Positions 26,510 to 35,363 of a DNA stretch of 64,000 bases are shown here, in pieces. Numbering within the stretch: the stretch's first letter is position 1; the number at the start of each line of letters is the position of its first letter. The position numbers and the translations under genes are program-made. The stretch is taken from NCBI GenBank assembly GCA_944384265.1, contig CALWSR010000008.1:1-64000 (forward strand), given 5' to 3'. The notes below the pieces were generated by a model. That model did no database searches and was not told the DNA's origin. It worked only from the letters and a program-made list of their open reading frames with translations. The stretch comes from an uncultured Clostridia bacterium (GTDB lineage Bacteria > Bacillota > Clostridia > Lachnospirales > Anaerotignaceae).

Positions 26510-28798
26510 TTATTGTAATAACTGAAGCACACCCTGTGGCACTTGGTTTGCCTGCGCCAGCATAGCTTGAGAGGATTGCAGCAATATGTTGTTCTTTGTG
26601 TAATCCATCATTTCTTGTGCCATGTCTGTATCTCTGATACGGCTTTCTGCTTCTGTCAAGTTGGTTGTGGTTGTTTCCAAGTTGTTCAATGTATGGTCAA
26701 GTCTGTTTTGTGTAGCACCCAGCTTTGCTCTTACTCTGGAAACAGTGTCAATAGCAGCTTTGATTTTATCAATACCTGCTGCCGCACTATCTACTGTTGT
26801 AACATCTATGTCAGCTACATCCAATGCCTGTGCATGGCAGTCTTGAACGCTTACCTTCAGTTGGTTAAAAGTATCTGCTGTATCGCCGATTTGAAGCTGC
26901 AAACCGCCGTCTCCTGTGTAAGAGCCATCTTTGTCAGCAAATGTTAATATATTATTTGTGCTGTCAAAGCTGTGTTTGATGCCATCTGCTGTCAGCTGTT
27001 TGGAAAGATTTTCCAATGTATCTGTAATATTGGCACCCAGACTGATTCTTACATTGCCTCTGCCCACTGGCTGAGAATTGTCATCACTAAATTCATATGT
27101 TTTGCCATTGATTGTGATGGTATCTCCGCTTTTCAGATTTGCAACGCCGTCTTTTACAGCCAATGTTTTACCATCATCTTTTCCCGCTACGGTTGTTGCA
27201 GAAATAGTACCTGTTGCATCTGTTGTTTCAATGCCTGCAAATGTAACAGCACTTGCACCTTTTCCTCTTGCTGTAAGGGAGATAGTACCGTCCTGATTGT
27301 CTACAACATCAAAGTTTTTCACGATGTCAGCATTGTTTTTCAATGCTGCTGCAATTGCTCCAGCATTGAGTGTTGCATTTGTATTAGATATATAGGACAA
27401 TTCAATTTTTTGCGCCTGTCCGTTTTCATCTTTGTAATGGAATGTCAATTTTTCCTGGTTGCCGCTACCTGTTGCAACAGTGAGTGTTGCTTGCTGTGCC
27501 ACTGCTTTTTGGTCGCTGATAACCAAATCGGTGGAGGATGCGGAAACCTGGTCCCCTGCTTGGTTTTCTTTCATTTGGTCTAAGTTTTTGAATATCAATT
27601 TTGTAGCATCGTTTTTGCTGATTTCTACATCAAATCCGTCTTTTTTCAACTGTGCAGCCAATGCCTGTGCCGCTGTACCATCTGTTGTACCTCTATTGAT
27701 GGCAATGTTGCCTGTGGAAGCTGTACCACCTGCAGAAACAAATTCATATGTTTTTCCGCCAATGGTAACTGTGTCGCCATCTGCAATGTCTGTACCGGCA
27801 CCAGTTGTATCAGTTGTGCTTAAATCAATGTGATATCCGGCTGCTTCTGCCTGCTGTGTTGTCACGTCTTCTGCCACACCGCCTGCTGTTGCCAAATTGT
27901 TCACTGCTGTGGTAACATCTGCTCCTGTGGCTGTTTTGAAGCCTAAAAGCTCAGCACCGCTGGCAGCATCCTTTGCAGTAATCACAATACCATTTTCATT
28001 ACCACCAGTACCTGCTGCTGTGGTGGATGTGATGTTAAAAAGCTCTCTAAATTCAGCCAAATCATTAGGGTCATTATTTACATTTGTCAGATTTAATCCT
28101 GTACCGCTGCTTAATGCTGCTGCCAAGCCTGCCACGTTAGCAATATCTCCGACTGCACCTTCTGCCAATGTAATTGTTTTTGTTTCTCCTGCGCTGTTTC
28201 TAAATGAAATTTCATAAGCGTCCAATCTGTCGTTTTTGGTCAATACATTACCAGTACCATCAGAAAAAACAGTCTGTTTTGCCTGCGCATCCTGCAAACT
28301 GCTGTCAAATGTAGCGGCATTCATATTGCCCTCTACACTTACAAGCTGTTTTTCCCCTGTTGTGGCTGTGGAATCAGCCAAAGAACCGTCTAAAAGATTG
28401 ATGCCGTTGAAATTGGTGGAATCGGCGATTCTGTCGATTTCATCCTGCAGTTCTATGATTTCATCCTGCAATTTTTGTCTGTCTGCATCAGAATAGGTAC
28501 CATTGGAAGCTTGTGTTGCCAGCTCTACCATTCTGTTTAACATGGCGTGTACTTCTGTCAAAGCACCTTCACCAGTCTGCACCAATGAAATACCGTCTTG
28601 GGCATTTTGCTGTGCTGTTTCCAAGCCTGTAATTTGCGCTCTCATTTTTTCGGAAATTGCCAAACCGGCTGCATTGTCTGCCGCACTGTTGATTTTATAA
28701 CCGGAAGAAAGCTTTTGTAAATTTTTTGCCAATGCATTGTTGTTGCCGCTTAATTGGTTGTAAGAATTTAATGCAGAAATATTATGTTGAATAATCAT
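26510..28798 (-). CDS. fliC: Large flagellin with duplicated central module
   Basis: The 762-residue flagellar filament protein is much longer than simple flagellins (about 270-500). The conserved D0/D1 parts are residues 1-140 ([37 protein letters not shown]) and about 675-762 ([15 protein letters not shown] ... [14 protein letters not shown]). The surface-exposed centre has two related modules, at about 338-405 and 555-622, each running GDTxTIxGKTYEF ... GNxxI ... QLxxDG ... LxFxxxD. There is a single cysteine (C654). The AAGGAGG ribosome site and an upstream GGA-loop hairpin suggest CsrA control. The methylase FliB is next door. Confidence 0.95.
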   Translation of the reverse strand: MIIQHNISALNSYNQLSGNNNALAKNLQKLSSGYKINSAADNAAGLAISEKMRAQITGLETAQQNAQDGISLVQTGEGALTEVHAMLNRMVELATQASNGTYSDADRQKLQDEIIELQDEIDRIADSTNFNGINLLDGSLADSTATTGEKQLVSVEGNMNAATFDSSLQDAQAKQTVFSDGTGNVLTKNDRLDAYEISFRNSAGETKTITLAEGAVGDIANVAGLAAALSSGTGLNLTNVNNDPNDLAEFRELFNITSTTAAGTGGNENGIVITAKDAASGAELLGFKTATGADVTTAVNNLATAGGVAEDVTTQQAEAAGYHIDLSTTDTTGAGTDIADGDTVTIGGKTYEFVSAGGTASTGNIAINRGTTDGTAAQALAAQLKKDGFDVEISKNDATKLIFKNLDQMKENQAGDQVSASSTDLVISDQKAVAQQATLTVATGSGNQEKLTFHYKDENGQAQKIELSYISNTNATLNAGAIAAALKNNADIVKNFDVVDNQDGTISLTARGKGASAVTFAGIETTDATGTISATTVAGKDDGKTLAVKDGVANLKSGDTITINGKTYEFSDDNSQPVGRGNVRISLGANITDTLENLSKQLTADGIKHSFDSTNNILTFADKDGSYTGDGGLQLQIGDTADTFNQLKVSVQDCHAQALDVADIDVTTVDSAAAGIDKIKAAIDTVSRVRAKLGATQNRLDHTLNNLETTTTNLTEAESRIRDTDMAQEMMDYTKNNILLQSSQAMLAQANQVPQGVLQLLQ

Positions 28799-28804
28799 AA
28801 AAAA

Positions 28805-28840
28805 ACCTCCTTGAATACTGTCAGGGGCGTCCTTTCCCCT
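28805..28840 (-). promoter_or_regulatory. Predicted CsrA-binding leader of flagellin
   Basis: On the minus-strand transcript AGGGG-AAAGGACG-CCCCT (28840-28823) makes a short hairpin with GGA in its loop, the classic CsrA site. The AAGGAGG ribosome site (28805-28811) holds a second GGA about ten bases further on. In Bacillus subtilis CsrA binds such a pair in the hag leader and blocks translation. csrA is the adjacent gene. Confidence 0.6.
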
Positions 28841-28919
28841 CTGATTATTACTTTTGATGATTTATTTCAATTTTTATGAGAAGGGGCCCTTCCTCCCACA
28901 AAAACCAAAAACAAAGCAA

Positions 28920-29123
28920 TCACTTGGCTTTTTTCAATTTTTTTGTTCTTTGAATGCACTCCGGCACAGGGTGTTTTTTTTCATAATTTTCTCCCCGCTC
29001 AATACTGATGTGCTTTGGTGCATCAATGGCCAAGCGCAGACAGCCGTCTATTTCTACAACCTCCACAATGATGTTGCCTCCTATGACTATGTATTCTCCT
29101 GGATTCCTTCCCAACGAAAGCAT
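28920..29123 (-). CDS. csrA: Carbon storage regulator CsrA
   Basis: CsrA is a small dimeric RNA-binding protein that represses translation by covering ribosome sites. The 67-residue sequence starts MLSLGRNPGEYIVIGGNIIVEVV and continues with LAIDAPKHISIERGE, the usual five-strand core with the RNA-binding R in its C-terminal part; in most members strand 1 reads MLVLTRK, so this one is somewhat divergent. AAGGAGGAGTTTAT precedes the ATG. It is 122 bases upstream of flagellin on the same strand. The partner fliW is not in the window. Confidence 0.93.
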   Translation of the reverse strand: MLSLGRNPGEYIVIGGNIIVEVVEIDGCLRLAIDAPKHISIERGENYEKKHPVPECIQRTKKLKKAK

Positions 29124-29148
29124 ATAAACTCCTCCTTGTGTTTTTTTT

Positions 29149-29295
29149 AATAGTCACACTATTGTTTATGTGTAAAAAAAAGTATTACTATTTTTAAAAA
29201 GTATAGTAATTCTTTTGTCTGTCTATTTTATATATCGTCACACTATTTTAAAACTTAATAGTAAAACTATTATTTTTTTTATTTGTGTTACTATA
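29149..29295. promoter_or_regulatory. Array of AATAGT-NNN-ACTATT operators
   Basis: Dyads of one pattern recur between csrA and the divergent XRE gene. They are AATAGTCACACTATT (29149-29163), AAAAGTATTACTATT (29178-29192), a half site TATAGTAATTCTTTT (29202-29216), TATCGTCACACTATT (29233-29247), AATAGTAAAACTATT (29257-29271) and a weak ATTTGTGTTACTATA (29281-29295). Centres are 24-31 bases apart. The first and fifth are perfect inverted repeats. The simplest reading is cooperative binding by the XRE protein, controlling both itself and csrA. Confidence 0.65.
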
Positions 29296-29346
29296 TGGCG
29301 AAAAAGCCGCTTTTTTAATAAACTAATTTTAAGGCAGGTGAAAAAG

Positions 29347-29610
29347 ATGGCATTTAGTCAACAAGAGCTGGGCAAAAGAATACGAAATGAAAGAATCAAA
29401 AATAAATTGACCATAGAACGACTTTGTGAGCTTTTAGATGTTTCTCCTTCTTTTATTGGATTGGTAGAACGGGGAACAAGTGGTATCAGCTTGGAAAAAT
29501 TGTGCCGTCTTTCAGAAATTTTTCAAGTTTCTACGGATTATTTAATTAAAGGCATAGAAGACCCCAATGCACCGGCAAAAAAACAGCAGCAAATTCTTTG
29601 GATATTTTAA
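29347..29610 (+). CDS. XRE-family regulator with a possible frameshift end
   Basis: A helix-turn-helix XRE regulator (LGKRIRNERIKNKLTIERL, then LLDVSPSFIGLVERGTSGIS, then LEKLCRLSEIFQVSTDYLI). As read directly it is 87 residues and ends QQILWIF after an A7 tract at 29577-29583. The other frame continues well: TAANSLDILNTYLYN, YTDEEITFVLDLLKF, MKPRVEIKSKK, stopping at 29708. A -1 slip at A-AAA-AAA joins the two into a protein of about 119 residues with a dimerisation-like helix. The gene could be phase-variable, a programmed frameshift, a mutation or a sequencing error. AAGGCAGGTG precedes the ATG. Confidence 0.8.
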   Translation: MAFSQQELGKRIRNERIKNKLTIERLCELLDVSPSFIGLVERGTSGISLEKLCRLSEIFQVSTDYLIKGIEDPNAPAKKQQQILWIF

Positions 29611-29708
29611 ATACCTATCTATATAACTACACAGATGAAGAAATCACATTTGTTTTAGATTTGCTCAAGTTTATGAAACCTCGTGTAGAAATCAAATCCA
29701 AAAAATAA
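29584..29708 (+). other. Out-of-frame C-terminus of the XRE regulator
   Basis: This -1 frame continuation encodes about 41 residues resembling the C-terminal helix of XRE regulators (EITFVLDLLKFMK). It has no start or ribosome site of its own, so it is only translated if the ribosome or polymerase slips on the A7 tract just before it. Confidence 0.6.
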
Positions 29709-30012
29709 AATATATCATTTCAAAAAGGACTTTTGCAAAAATAACCAGAGGTTATGGTGCAAGGTCCTTTCTTTTATGTGCACCTATTTTTTGTATTTTA
29801 TGAAAAAAGGCAGTCAGGAAAAGCATTGTATGTTTTTTACAAAATAAAAGCCATTGCAGTCTGCCAACAGTCAAAAAATCATTGCAGTCAATCCCTTTAG
29901 AGCAAAAAATGGAAAGGAGGTGAAGGATTTTTTCTATATCATAAAGGAAAGGAGGATTTTTTTGTTCACAGTAGTTATATGGAAATAAAACGCTAGGAAG
30001 GGAATTGATATT

Positions 30013-30282
30013 GTGAAAGAAGAAAATATGTTTCAACAAAAGCTGGAATCGTTTATACATGAATACATCGCAGAAAAAATCCATACCATTCGCCAGCAAA
30101 ATCCCCTTTGCAAAGAATTGGTAGAGGCAAAATCGGCTGTGGCAAAGCAATTACAGGACTGCACTGCCTTTTGGTCCTATGAAGAGCTGGAAACACAATA
30201 TATCATTGTATTGACAGAAGCTGTTTACAGACAGGCTATGGAGGATTTTTATTTTTTTGTTACATATTATTTAAAAAAATAA
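30013..30282 (+). CDS. Small helical protein, unknown family
   Basis: An 89-residue, largely helical protein with a GTG start (an ATG lies five codons on). An AGGAAGGG-like site lies upstream. The plan is a leading amphipathic helix (FQQKLESFIHEYIAEKIHTI), a second helix (LCKELVEAKSAVAKQLQD) and a third ending EAVYRQAMEDFYFFVTYY. This resembles small clostridial proteins of unknown function that end YRQGF-like, but I cannot name the family. It follows the XRE gene by about 300 bases and precedes a hairpin terminator. Confidence 0.55.
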   Translation: MKEENMFQQKLESFIHEYIAEKIHTIRQQNPLCKELVEAKSAVAKQLQDCTAFWSYEELETQYIIVLTEAVYRQAMEDFYFFVTYYLKK

Positions 30283-30292
30283 TATAAAAAAC

Positions 30293-30322
30293 AGTCTGGG
30301 ATTTGAAAAAAATTCCCAGACT
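30293..30322. terminator. Hairpin terminator
   Basis: AGTCTGGGA and TCCCAGACT form a 9-base-pair stem with a 12-base A-rich loop. The T-run is on the minus strand side; the plus strand is followed only by CTATATATA. It ends the small gene or blocks antisense reading. Confidence 0.6.
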
Positions 30323-30432
30323 CTATATATATTGTGTATGTTTTCTTTGGATTGCATTGCATATCTTTCTTGCTTTTGGTAAAATAAAACAGCCGGAATA
30401 CAATCAAAACAGAATAAAATGAGGTGAAGTAT

Positions 30433-31629
30433 TTGGACAAGGACCAGCGAAAAAAATATATTTTCACAAGTATTACATTATTTGGCGCCATTGCCGCAGC
30501 CATACTATTTTTCTTTTTTCTTTTTAAGCTAGACACTGTGCTGAAAGGGGCCCAAACGGTTTTAAACATATTGGCACCAATCAGCTATGGATTGGTGCTG
30601 GCATATCTTTTGACGCCTATTTACAATAAATTTTTAAAAAAAATAGAACCCTTTATGATTGAAAGGGTTTCCAAAAAACGAGGAACCGCATTGGCAAAAA
30701 CACTCAGCACCACAATCACACTGCTTTTCATGTTTGCTGTTTTGACAGGCTTTTTTTGGATGGTATTTCCTCAGGTTTATAAAAGCATTTTGGGCATCAT
30801 TGATTTGATTCCCCAAAGTGTAACAAAGGTATCCAAATGGCTGGAAACCATTTTTGAAAACAACATACAGGCACAGGAAACATTTCGCCAATATTTCGAC
30901 GAGGGCAGCAAATATTTTGAAACATGGCTGGAAATGTCCCTTTTGCCCAGTATGCAGACATTTGTGACAAATCTTTCCACAGGTGTTTTTAAAGTATTGA
31001 ATTTTTTGAAAAATTTTTTGATTGGCATCATTGTGGCAGTATATGTATTAAACTGCAAAACCAAATTTGCCACACAGGCAAAAAAAATAATATACAGCAT
31101 ATGCAACGAAAATCTGGGCAGTGCCGTTATTTACGAAATCCGGTTTGTGCATCAGGTTTTTGGTGGATTTATCATTGGAAAGCTGATTGATTCCTTGATT
31201 ATCGGAATCCTTTGCTACATTTGCCTGACACTGATGAAAATGCCCTACACCATGTTAATCAGCGTCATTGTGGGCGTTACAAATGTAATACCATTTTTTG
31301 GCCCTTTTATTGGTGCCATTCCCAGCTTCTTTTTGCTTTTGATTGTTTCGCCCATACAAAGCTTGTATTTTATTATATTTATATTTATATTACAGCAGTT
31401 TGACGGCAATATTTTAGGCCCCAAAATATTGGGAGATTCCACAGGCCTCAGCAGCTTTTGGGTGTTGTTTTCCATACTCCTTTTTGGAGGACTGATGGGC
31501 TTTTTTGGCATGATTATAGGCGTACCGTTTTTTGCAGTGGCATACCATTTGATTTCTCAGGCAGTCAACAAAGCATTGGAAAAAAAGAAGCTTTCTACAA
31601 AAACGGAGGATTATAAAAACATTCCCTAG
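30433..31629 (+). CDS. AI-2E/PerM-family permease
   Basis: A membrane protein of the AI-2E transporter (PerM, YtvI) family; members export a signal or act as ion-coupled transporters, and the substrate is unknown. It has about eight membrane helices: two or three at the N-terminus (YIFTSITLFGAIAAAILFFFFLF), one near 85-105, then a cluster from about 195. The family signature lies in VIVGVTNVIPFFGPFIGAIPS, and FGGLMGFFGMIIGVPFFAV ends it. TTG at 30433 fits GAGGTG at six bases; a GTG three codons earlier lies inside that site. Confidence 0.88.
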   Translation: MDKDQRKKYIFTSITLFGAIAAAILFFFFLFKLDTVLKGAQTVLNILAPISYGLVLAYLLTPIYNKFLKKIEPFMIERVSKKRGTALAKTLSTTITLLFMFAVLTGFFWMVFPQVYKSILGIIDLIPQSVTKVSKWLETIFENNIQAQETFRQYFDEGSKYFETWLEMSLLPSMQTFVTNLSTGVFKVLNFLKNFLIGIIVAVYVLNCKTKFATQAKKIIYSICNENLGSAVIYEIRFVHQVFGGFIIGKLIDSLIIGILCYICLTLMKMPYTMLISVIVGVTNVIPFFGPFIGAIPSFFLLLIVSPIQSLYFIIFIFILQQFDGNILGPKILGDSTGLSSFWVLFSILLFGGLMGFFGMIIGVPFFAVAYHLISQAVNKALEKKKLSTKTEDYKNIP

Positions 31630-31881
31630 CTATATTTTTATTGGATGTGTTACATGAATATGAAAAATGATATGGCATACTGTTTCAAAACAGCACAAAG
31701 AAATTGGTGTTGTTGTTTTTGAAAGAAGGCGGCAAAGGAAATTAGAGATATTGCAAATGCTTCTCAATTCAGAGAGGTACTTTAAAAATGAGAGAAGAAA
31801 TGCAAAGAACTGGTTTTGGCTGTAAAACCAATGCGGTATGGATTTCTATTTCCTATTGAAGTAACAGAATCTTTTTATTTC

Positions 31882-31909
31882 AAAGGGGGATTATTAGTAG
31901 CCCCCTTTT
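31882..31909. terminator. G/C hairpin with T tail
   Basis: AAAGGGGG and CCCCCTTTT pair over eight bases with an 11-base loop. It sits 250 bases beyond the AI-2E gene. The 31630-32348 stretch around it looks like decayed coding DNA without a readable frame, plus R2 copy 2. Confidence 0.55.
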
Positions 31910-32135
31910 ATGATGCATTGCAAACAGACAAGGCTTTATTCCATAGGGTGATATGATTGAGCAATGGTATGATATGGCCGAAAACAGACTGTTTTTACAG
32001 CAGCCGCTCCATATATGAAAAAAGCAGTGCTTGAAACAGAAAACTTCATAGATGCAAATGCTTTGAAGCCCTACTGTGGGGAATGCACTTTCCAATCTCT
32101 AGTGGCATCAAAACTAGATTGTATCCTATCTAAAA

Positions 32136-32274
32136 CAACCAAAGCATAGCGTACAAAAACCGGTTGCCTTTTGAGTAAATTCCACTCAGAAAACAGCCGG
32201 TTTTTTATTATCTGGAAACTTATTATCTAAAAACTTTCTTTGTGCAAGCTGCTGCAATTTCATTTTGCCGCAGC
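32136..32274 (-). repeat. R2 repeat, copy 2
   Basis: R2 copy with a strong hairpin AAAACCGG/CCGGTTTT (32156-32204) followed by a T-run on the plus strand, so it can end plus-strand transcription. The minus strand has a 25-codon miniature frame (32186-32263) beginning MKLQQLAQRK and ending NKKPAVF. It lies just downstream of sdaAA. Confidence 0.65.
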
Positions 32275-32348
32275 CCCTGAAATTTTTTATGTACAGCAAA
32301 TGCTTGATTGAAAAAACAGAAGTATTTTTATAACTGCTTACAAAACAT

Positions 32349-33221
32349 TTATTTTTGCAAAACTCTTTCTGCAATGGCTTGGCCTGTGGGTGTTGCCGCC
32401 AAACCGCCCATTGCCGTTTCTTTTATTTTATAAGACATTTCTCTTCCAATTTGTCCCATGGCGTCAATAACGTCATCGGGCGGAATGACACTTTCAATGC
32501 CTGCCAAAACCATGTCTGCCGCTGCTACTGCATTGACTGCTCCAATGACATTTCTTTTTACACAAGGTACCTCTACCAAGCCTGCAACAGGGTCACAGGC
32601 CAGCCCCAAAAGATTTTTTAAAGCAATGGCTGCTGCATCTCCCACTTGCTTTGGTGTTCCCCCTTTGATGGCCGCCAAGCCTCCTGCTGTCATGGCGGAT
32701 GCTGTGCCTACTTCTGCCTGACAGCCGCCTGAAGCTCCTGCAATGGAGGCTCTTTCTGCCACCACCTTGCCAATGCCTGAGGCGATGTATAATGCTTCAA
32801 TAATCTGTTTTTCTGTCGCTTTATTTTCTTTCAGCAATGTGACAAACACAGCCGGCATAATGCCGCAGGAGCCTGCTGTAGGCGCCGCCACAATTCTTTT
32901 CATACAAGCATTTGACTCACTGACCTGCACTGCCTGTGTCATTACTTTATTGATGAAATCTCCACAAAGAGTATCCCCTTTTTTGCCATATTCCTCCAGC
33001 TTTTTTCCGTCTGTTCCCACCAGTCCGCTGTTGGAACGCAAAGAACCGTCATACTGCTCTGCTGACAAAAGCATTGCTTTCCATATATTTTCCATTTCCT
33101 GTATGGATTCTTCTCTGGATACATCTCTTTCTGCCATATCATCCTGCAAAACCACTTCCCACAAAGGGATGTTCTTTTCCTCTGACATTGCGATCCATTC
33201 CTTGATTGCGTGATAAGACAT
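32349..33221 (-). CDS. sdaAA: L-serine dehydratase, iron-sulfur, alpha subunit
   Basis: The catalytic subunit of the oxygen-sensitive iron-sulfur L-serine ammonia-lyase, which converts serine to pyruvate and ammonia. The 290-residue length is typical. Conserved cysteine regions that hold the 4Fe-4S cluster are SNACMKRIVAAPTAGSCGIMP and DPVAGLVEVPCVKRN. It begins one base after the sdaAB stop and GAGAGGTGGC provides the ribosome site, so the two subunits are made together. Serine breakdown of this kind is common in amino-acid-fermenting Clostridia. Confidence 0.95.
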   Translation of the reverse strand: MSYHAIKEWIAMSEEKNIPLWEVVLQDDMAERDVSREESIQEMENIWKAMLLSAEQYDGSLRSNSGLVGTDGKKLEEYGKKGDTLCGDFINKVMTQAVQVSESNACMKRIVAAPTAGSCGIMPAVFVTLLKENKATEKQIIEALYIASGIGKVVAERASIAGASGGCQAEVGTASAMTAGGLAAIKGGTPKQVGDAAAIALKNLLGLACDPVAGLVEVPCVKRNVIGAVNAVAAADMVLAGIESVIPPDDVIDAMGQIGREMSYKIKETAMGGLAATPTGQAIAERVLQK

Positions 33222-33222
33222 T

Positions 33223-33888
33223 TTATGCCACCTCTCTATTAAAATAAGTCACTTTTATGATTCCTTCCACCCGTTTGAGCCAATCCAATGCAGATTGAGG
33301 CATTTGCTGGTCAATTTCAATTACCATACAGGCATAGCCGCCCCTTCTGTCACGGTACAAATGCATATTGGCAATGTTGACACCCTTATGGGCCAAAAGA
33401 GAAGTGACCTCTGCCACATGGCCAGGTTGGTCAACATTATGTATAATGAGTGTATTATATTCTCCGCTGAAATTGACATCAATATCATCAATTTTATTAA
33501 TCATAATTCTGCCGCCGCCCAGTGAAGAGGCCTGTATTTTTAATGTTCTGCCATTTTCTCCCTCCATTTCAATGAGGGCTGTGTTGGGATGGGCCTCCTT
33601 CAAATCCTTGTTTTGTATGGAAAAGGCAAGTCCTTCCTCCTTTGCCACATCAAAGCTGTGTGGTATTCTCATATCATCCGGCTGCATACCCAATATCCCT
33701 GCCACCAATGCCTTATCTGTACCATGGCCTACTCCCGTTGCTGCAAAGGAGCCATGCAAAAAAATATTTGCCTTTACAGGCTTTTCTGCCAACAGCTTTC
33801 TTGCAGTCAGTCCAATTCTGGTTGCTCCTGCTGTATGAGAGCTGGAGGGGCCGACCATAACCGGTCCTAAAATATCAAAAATGTTCAT
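33223..33888 (-). CDS. sdaAB: L-serine dehydratase, iron-sulfur, beta subunit
   Basis: The 221-residue partner of SdaAA. It has the serine dehydratase beta domain (DILGPVMVGPSSSHTAGATRIG, split here: DILGPVMVGPS, then SSHTAGATRIG) and a C-terminal ACT domain from about residue 148 (NTLIIHNVDQPGHVAEVTSLL). ATAGGGGGTATTTT precedes the ATG. The upstream 850 bases to ribH hold no credible gene, so the promoter should be just upstream, in the AT-rich stretch from 33900. Confidence 0.95.
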   Translation of the reverse strand: MNIFDILGPVMVGPSSSHTAGATRIGLTARKLLAEKPVKANIFLHGSFAATGVGHGTDKALVAGILGMQPDDMRIPHSFDVAKEEGLAFSIQNKDLKEAHPNTALIEMEGENGRTLKIQASSLGGGRIMINKIDDIDVNFSGEYNTLIIHNVDQPGHVAEVTSLLAHKGVNIANMHLYRDRRGGYACMVIEIDQQMPQSALDWLKRVEGIIKVTYFNREVA

Positions 33889-34096
33889 AAAATACCCCCT
33901 ATTTATTTAAAAATTTTATCATTTTGAAAATTATGATTATAATATTAATATCTATGATAGTGCAAATTGTATAAAATGTCAATGACTGACACAGAATTTC
34001 TATTTTTATACTAGGATATTGTACAGAAAAGCTAATTTTTATCCATATATAAAACACAGTGATTTTTGATGTAAAAAAGCAACAAGGGGTTTGCCC

Positions 34097-34126
34097 CATA
34101 CAAGCATAGCTTCATGGGCTTGTATG
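34097..34126. other. Hairpin in gene-free stretch 33889-34741
   Basis: CATACAAGC (34097-34105) and GCTTGTATG (34118-34126) form a perfect 9-base-pair stem. A T-run follows at some distance. The surrounding 850 bases hold one open frame (34221-34628) with no ribosome site and a membrane-like but low-quality sequence; I see no convincing gene. The right part is R2 copy 3. Confidence 0.4.
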
Positions 34127-34574
34127 ATGAAGCAATCTGCTAGCTTTTTTTGTTATCTGCTGTTGTGAAAAAAGCTTACTGTTTTAGTATGAATCCTTCT
34201 CCCAGTTAGTATCTCTTTCATTGATTTTATATTCTTTTTGCATTTTTTACTTCTCTGCAAATAACATCTGCACCAGTATATCTAAATATGCACCTCATAT
34301 CCTGCTCTTTTTCCTAAAAATTGATATGCTTATTTTAGGAGATATTTTCACCGGCATATGTATGTGGTTGGGGCATATCTCCGCTTTTATCATGATACGC
34401 TTTTTTTGTGCATATAATTTGTATTCCTATTTCTCTCATTGCCCTTTTTTTTACTATGCTTTTGCAACTGGCAAAGCCCGATTTTATGACGGTAAAAAGG
34501 CATTTTTCTGCATCAATGCCAAAGGGCTTTATGGAACCATGCCGCTAACAGGTGGTTTTATTTACACAAAAAAG

Positions 34575-34732
34575 GAGGTGTGGCAAAATGAAATTGCAGC
34601 AGCTTGCACAAAGAAAGCTTCCAAATAATAAAAAGCCGGCTGTTTTCTGAGTGGAATTTGCTCAAAAGGCAACCGGCTTTGTACACCATGATATTAAAAG
34701 GGCCATTTTGCAACAGCCCCTTTTAATATCAT
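34575..34732 (+). repeat. R2 repeat, copy 3
   Basis: R2 copy in the opposite orientation to copies 1 and 2. The 20-codon frame at 34588-34650 starts MKLQQLAQRK, ends NKKPAVF and has an excellent ribosome site (AAGGAGGTGTGGCAAA). The AAAGCCGG/CCGGCTTT hairpin overlaps its end. A 15-base-pair hairpin (34688-34702 with 34718-34732), containing GGCCATTTTGCAACAGCC, closes the unit and may terminate ribH from the other strand. Confidence 0.65.
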
Positions 34733-34741
34733 ATCAAAAAA

Positions 34742-35212
34742 TTATATGGATTTGCTTAAATTTACCATTTCTATGGCAGATACAGCACAATCATATCCTT
34801 TATTGCCTGCCTTTGTGCCTGCTCTTTCAATGGCCTGCTCAATAGAATCTGTTGTCAAAATGCCAAACAATACAGGCACTCCTGTTTGCAGTGAAACATG
34901 GGCAATTCCCTTTGAAACCTCACTGCAAACATAGTCATAATGAGAGGTGGCTCCCCGAATGACTGCTCCCAAGCAAATGACAGCATCATATTTTCCAGAC
35001 TGGGCCATTTTGGAAGCAATGAGGGGGATTTCAAATGCTCCCGGAACCCATGCCAGCACAATATCATCCGCATCTACATTATGACGCTTTAATCCGTCTA
35101 CGGCTCCGCTAATCAGCTTGGATACAATAAATTCATTAAATCTGCTTGCTACAATAGCCACCTTGATATCATTTGCTACCAGATTTCCTTCTAATATTTT
35201 CATTTTTTTCAA
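34742..35212 (-). CDS. ribH: 6,7-dimethyl-8-ribityllumazine synthase
   Basis: RibH condenses the ribityl-aminouracil intermediate with dihydroxybutanone phosphate, the step before riboflavin synthase, in an icosahedral or pentameric particle. The 156 residues are typical. Conserved parts are [49 protein letters not shown] and [23 protein letters not shown] precedes the start. It is 152 bases after ribBA without a clear terminator between, so it is probably the last gene of the FMN-riboswitch operon. Confidence 0.96.
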   Translation of the reverse strand: MKKMKILEGNLVANDIKVAIVASRFNEFIVSKLISGAVDGLKRHNVDADDIVLAWVPGAFEIPLIASKMAQSGKYDAVICLGAVIRGATSHYDYVCSEVSKGIAHVSLQTGVPVLFGILTTDSIEQAIERAGTKAGNKGYDCAVSAIEMVNLSKSI

Positions 35213-35363
35213 TCCTTTCTTTGTTTTATCATTGGGTTTATGTAAATTATAAAGTTAGAAAAGCCTGCTAAAATATAAATATTTGCTTTTTTGTGTTTTG
35301 CTCAACAAGCCTTTGTATAAAAATTTGGTTTGTACTGTTTAGTGAATTTGTTTGGCGAATTCT

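Noticed and set aside
26972-27583. A 203-codon open frame opposite flagellin
   Set aside because: It is cysteine-rich nonsense antisense to conserved flagellin coding sequence; flagellin codon bias makes such frames.
29149-29295. Possible CRISPR array
   Set aside because: The repeats are 15-base dyads with variable arms and gaps of about 9-16 bases, with no cas genes; they fit operators.
30001-30030. Downstream ATG as start of the 30013 gene
   Set aside because: Possible, but the GTG is better placed relative to AGGAAGGG; kept as an alternative only.
34221-34628. A 135-codon plus-strand open frame
   Set aside because: It has no ribosome site, reads as AT-rich membrane-like low complexity, and its end is only the alternative frame of R2 copy 3.
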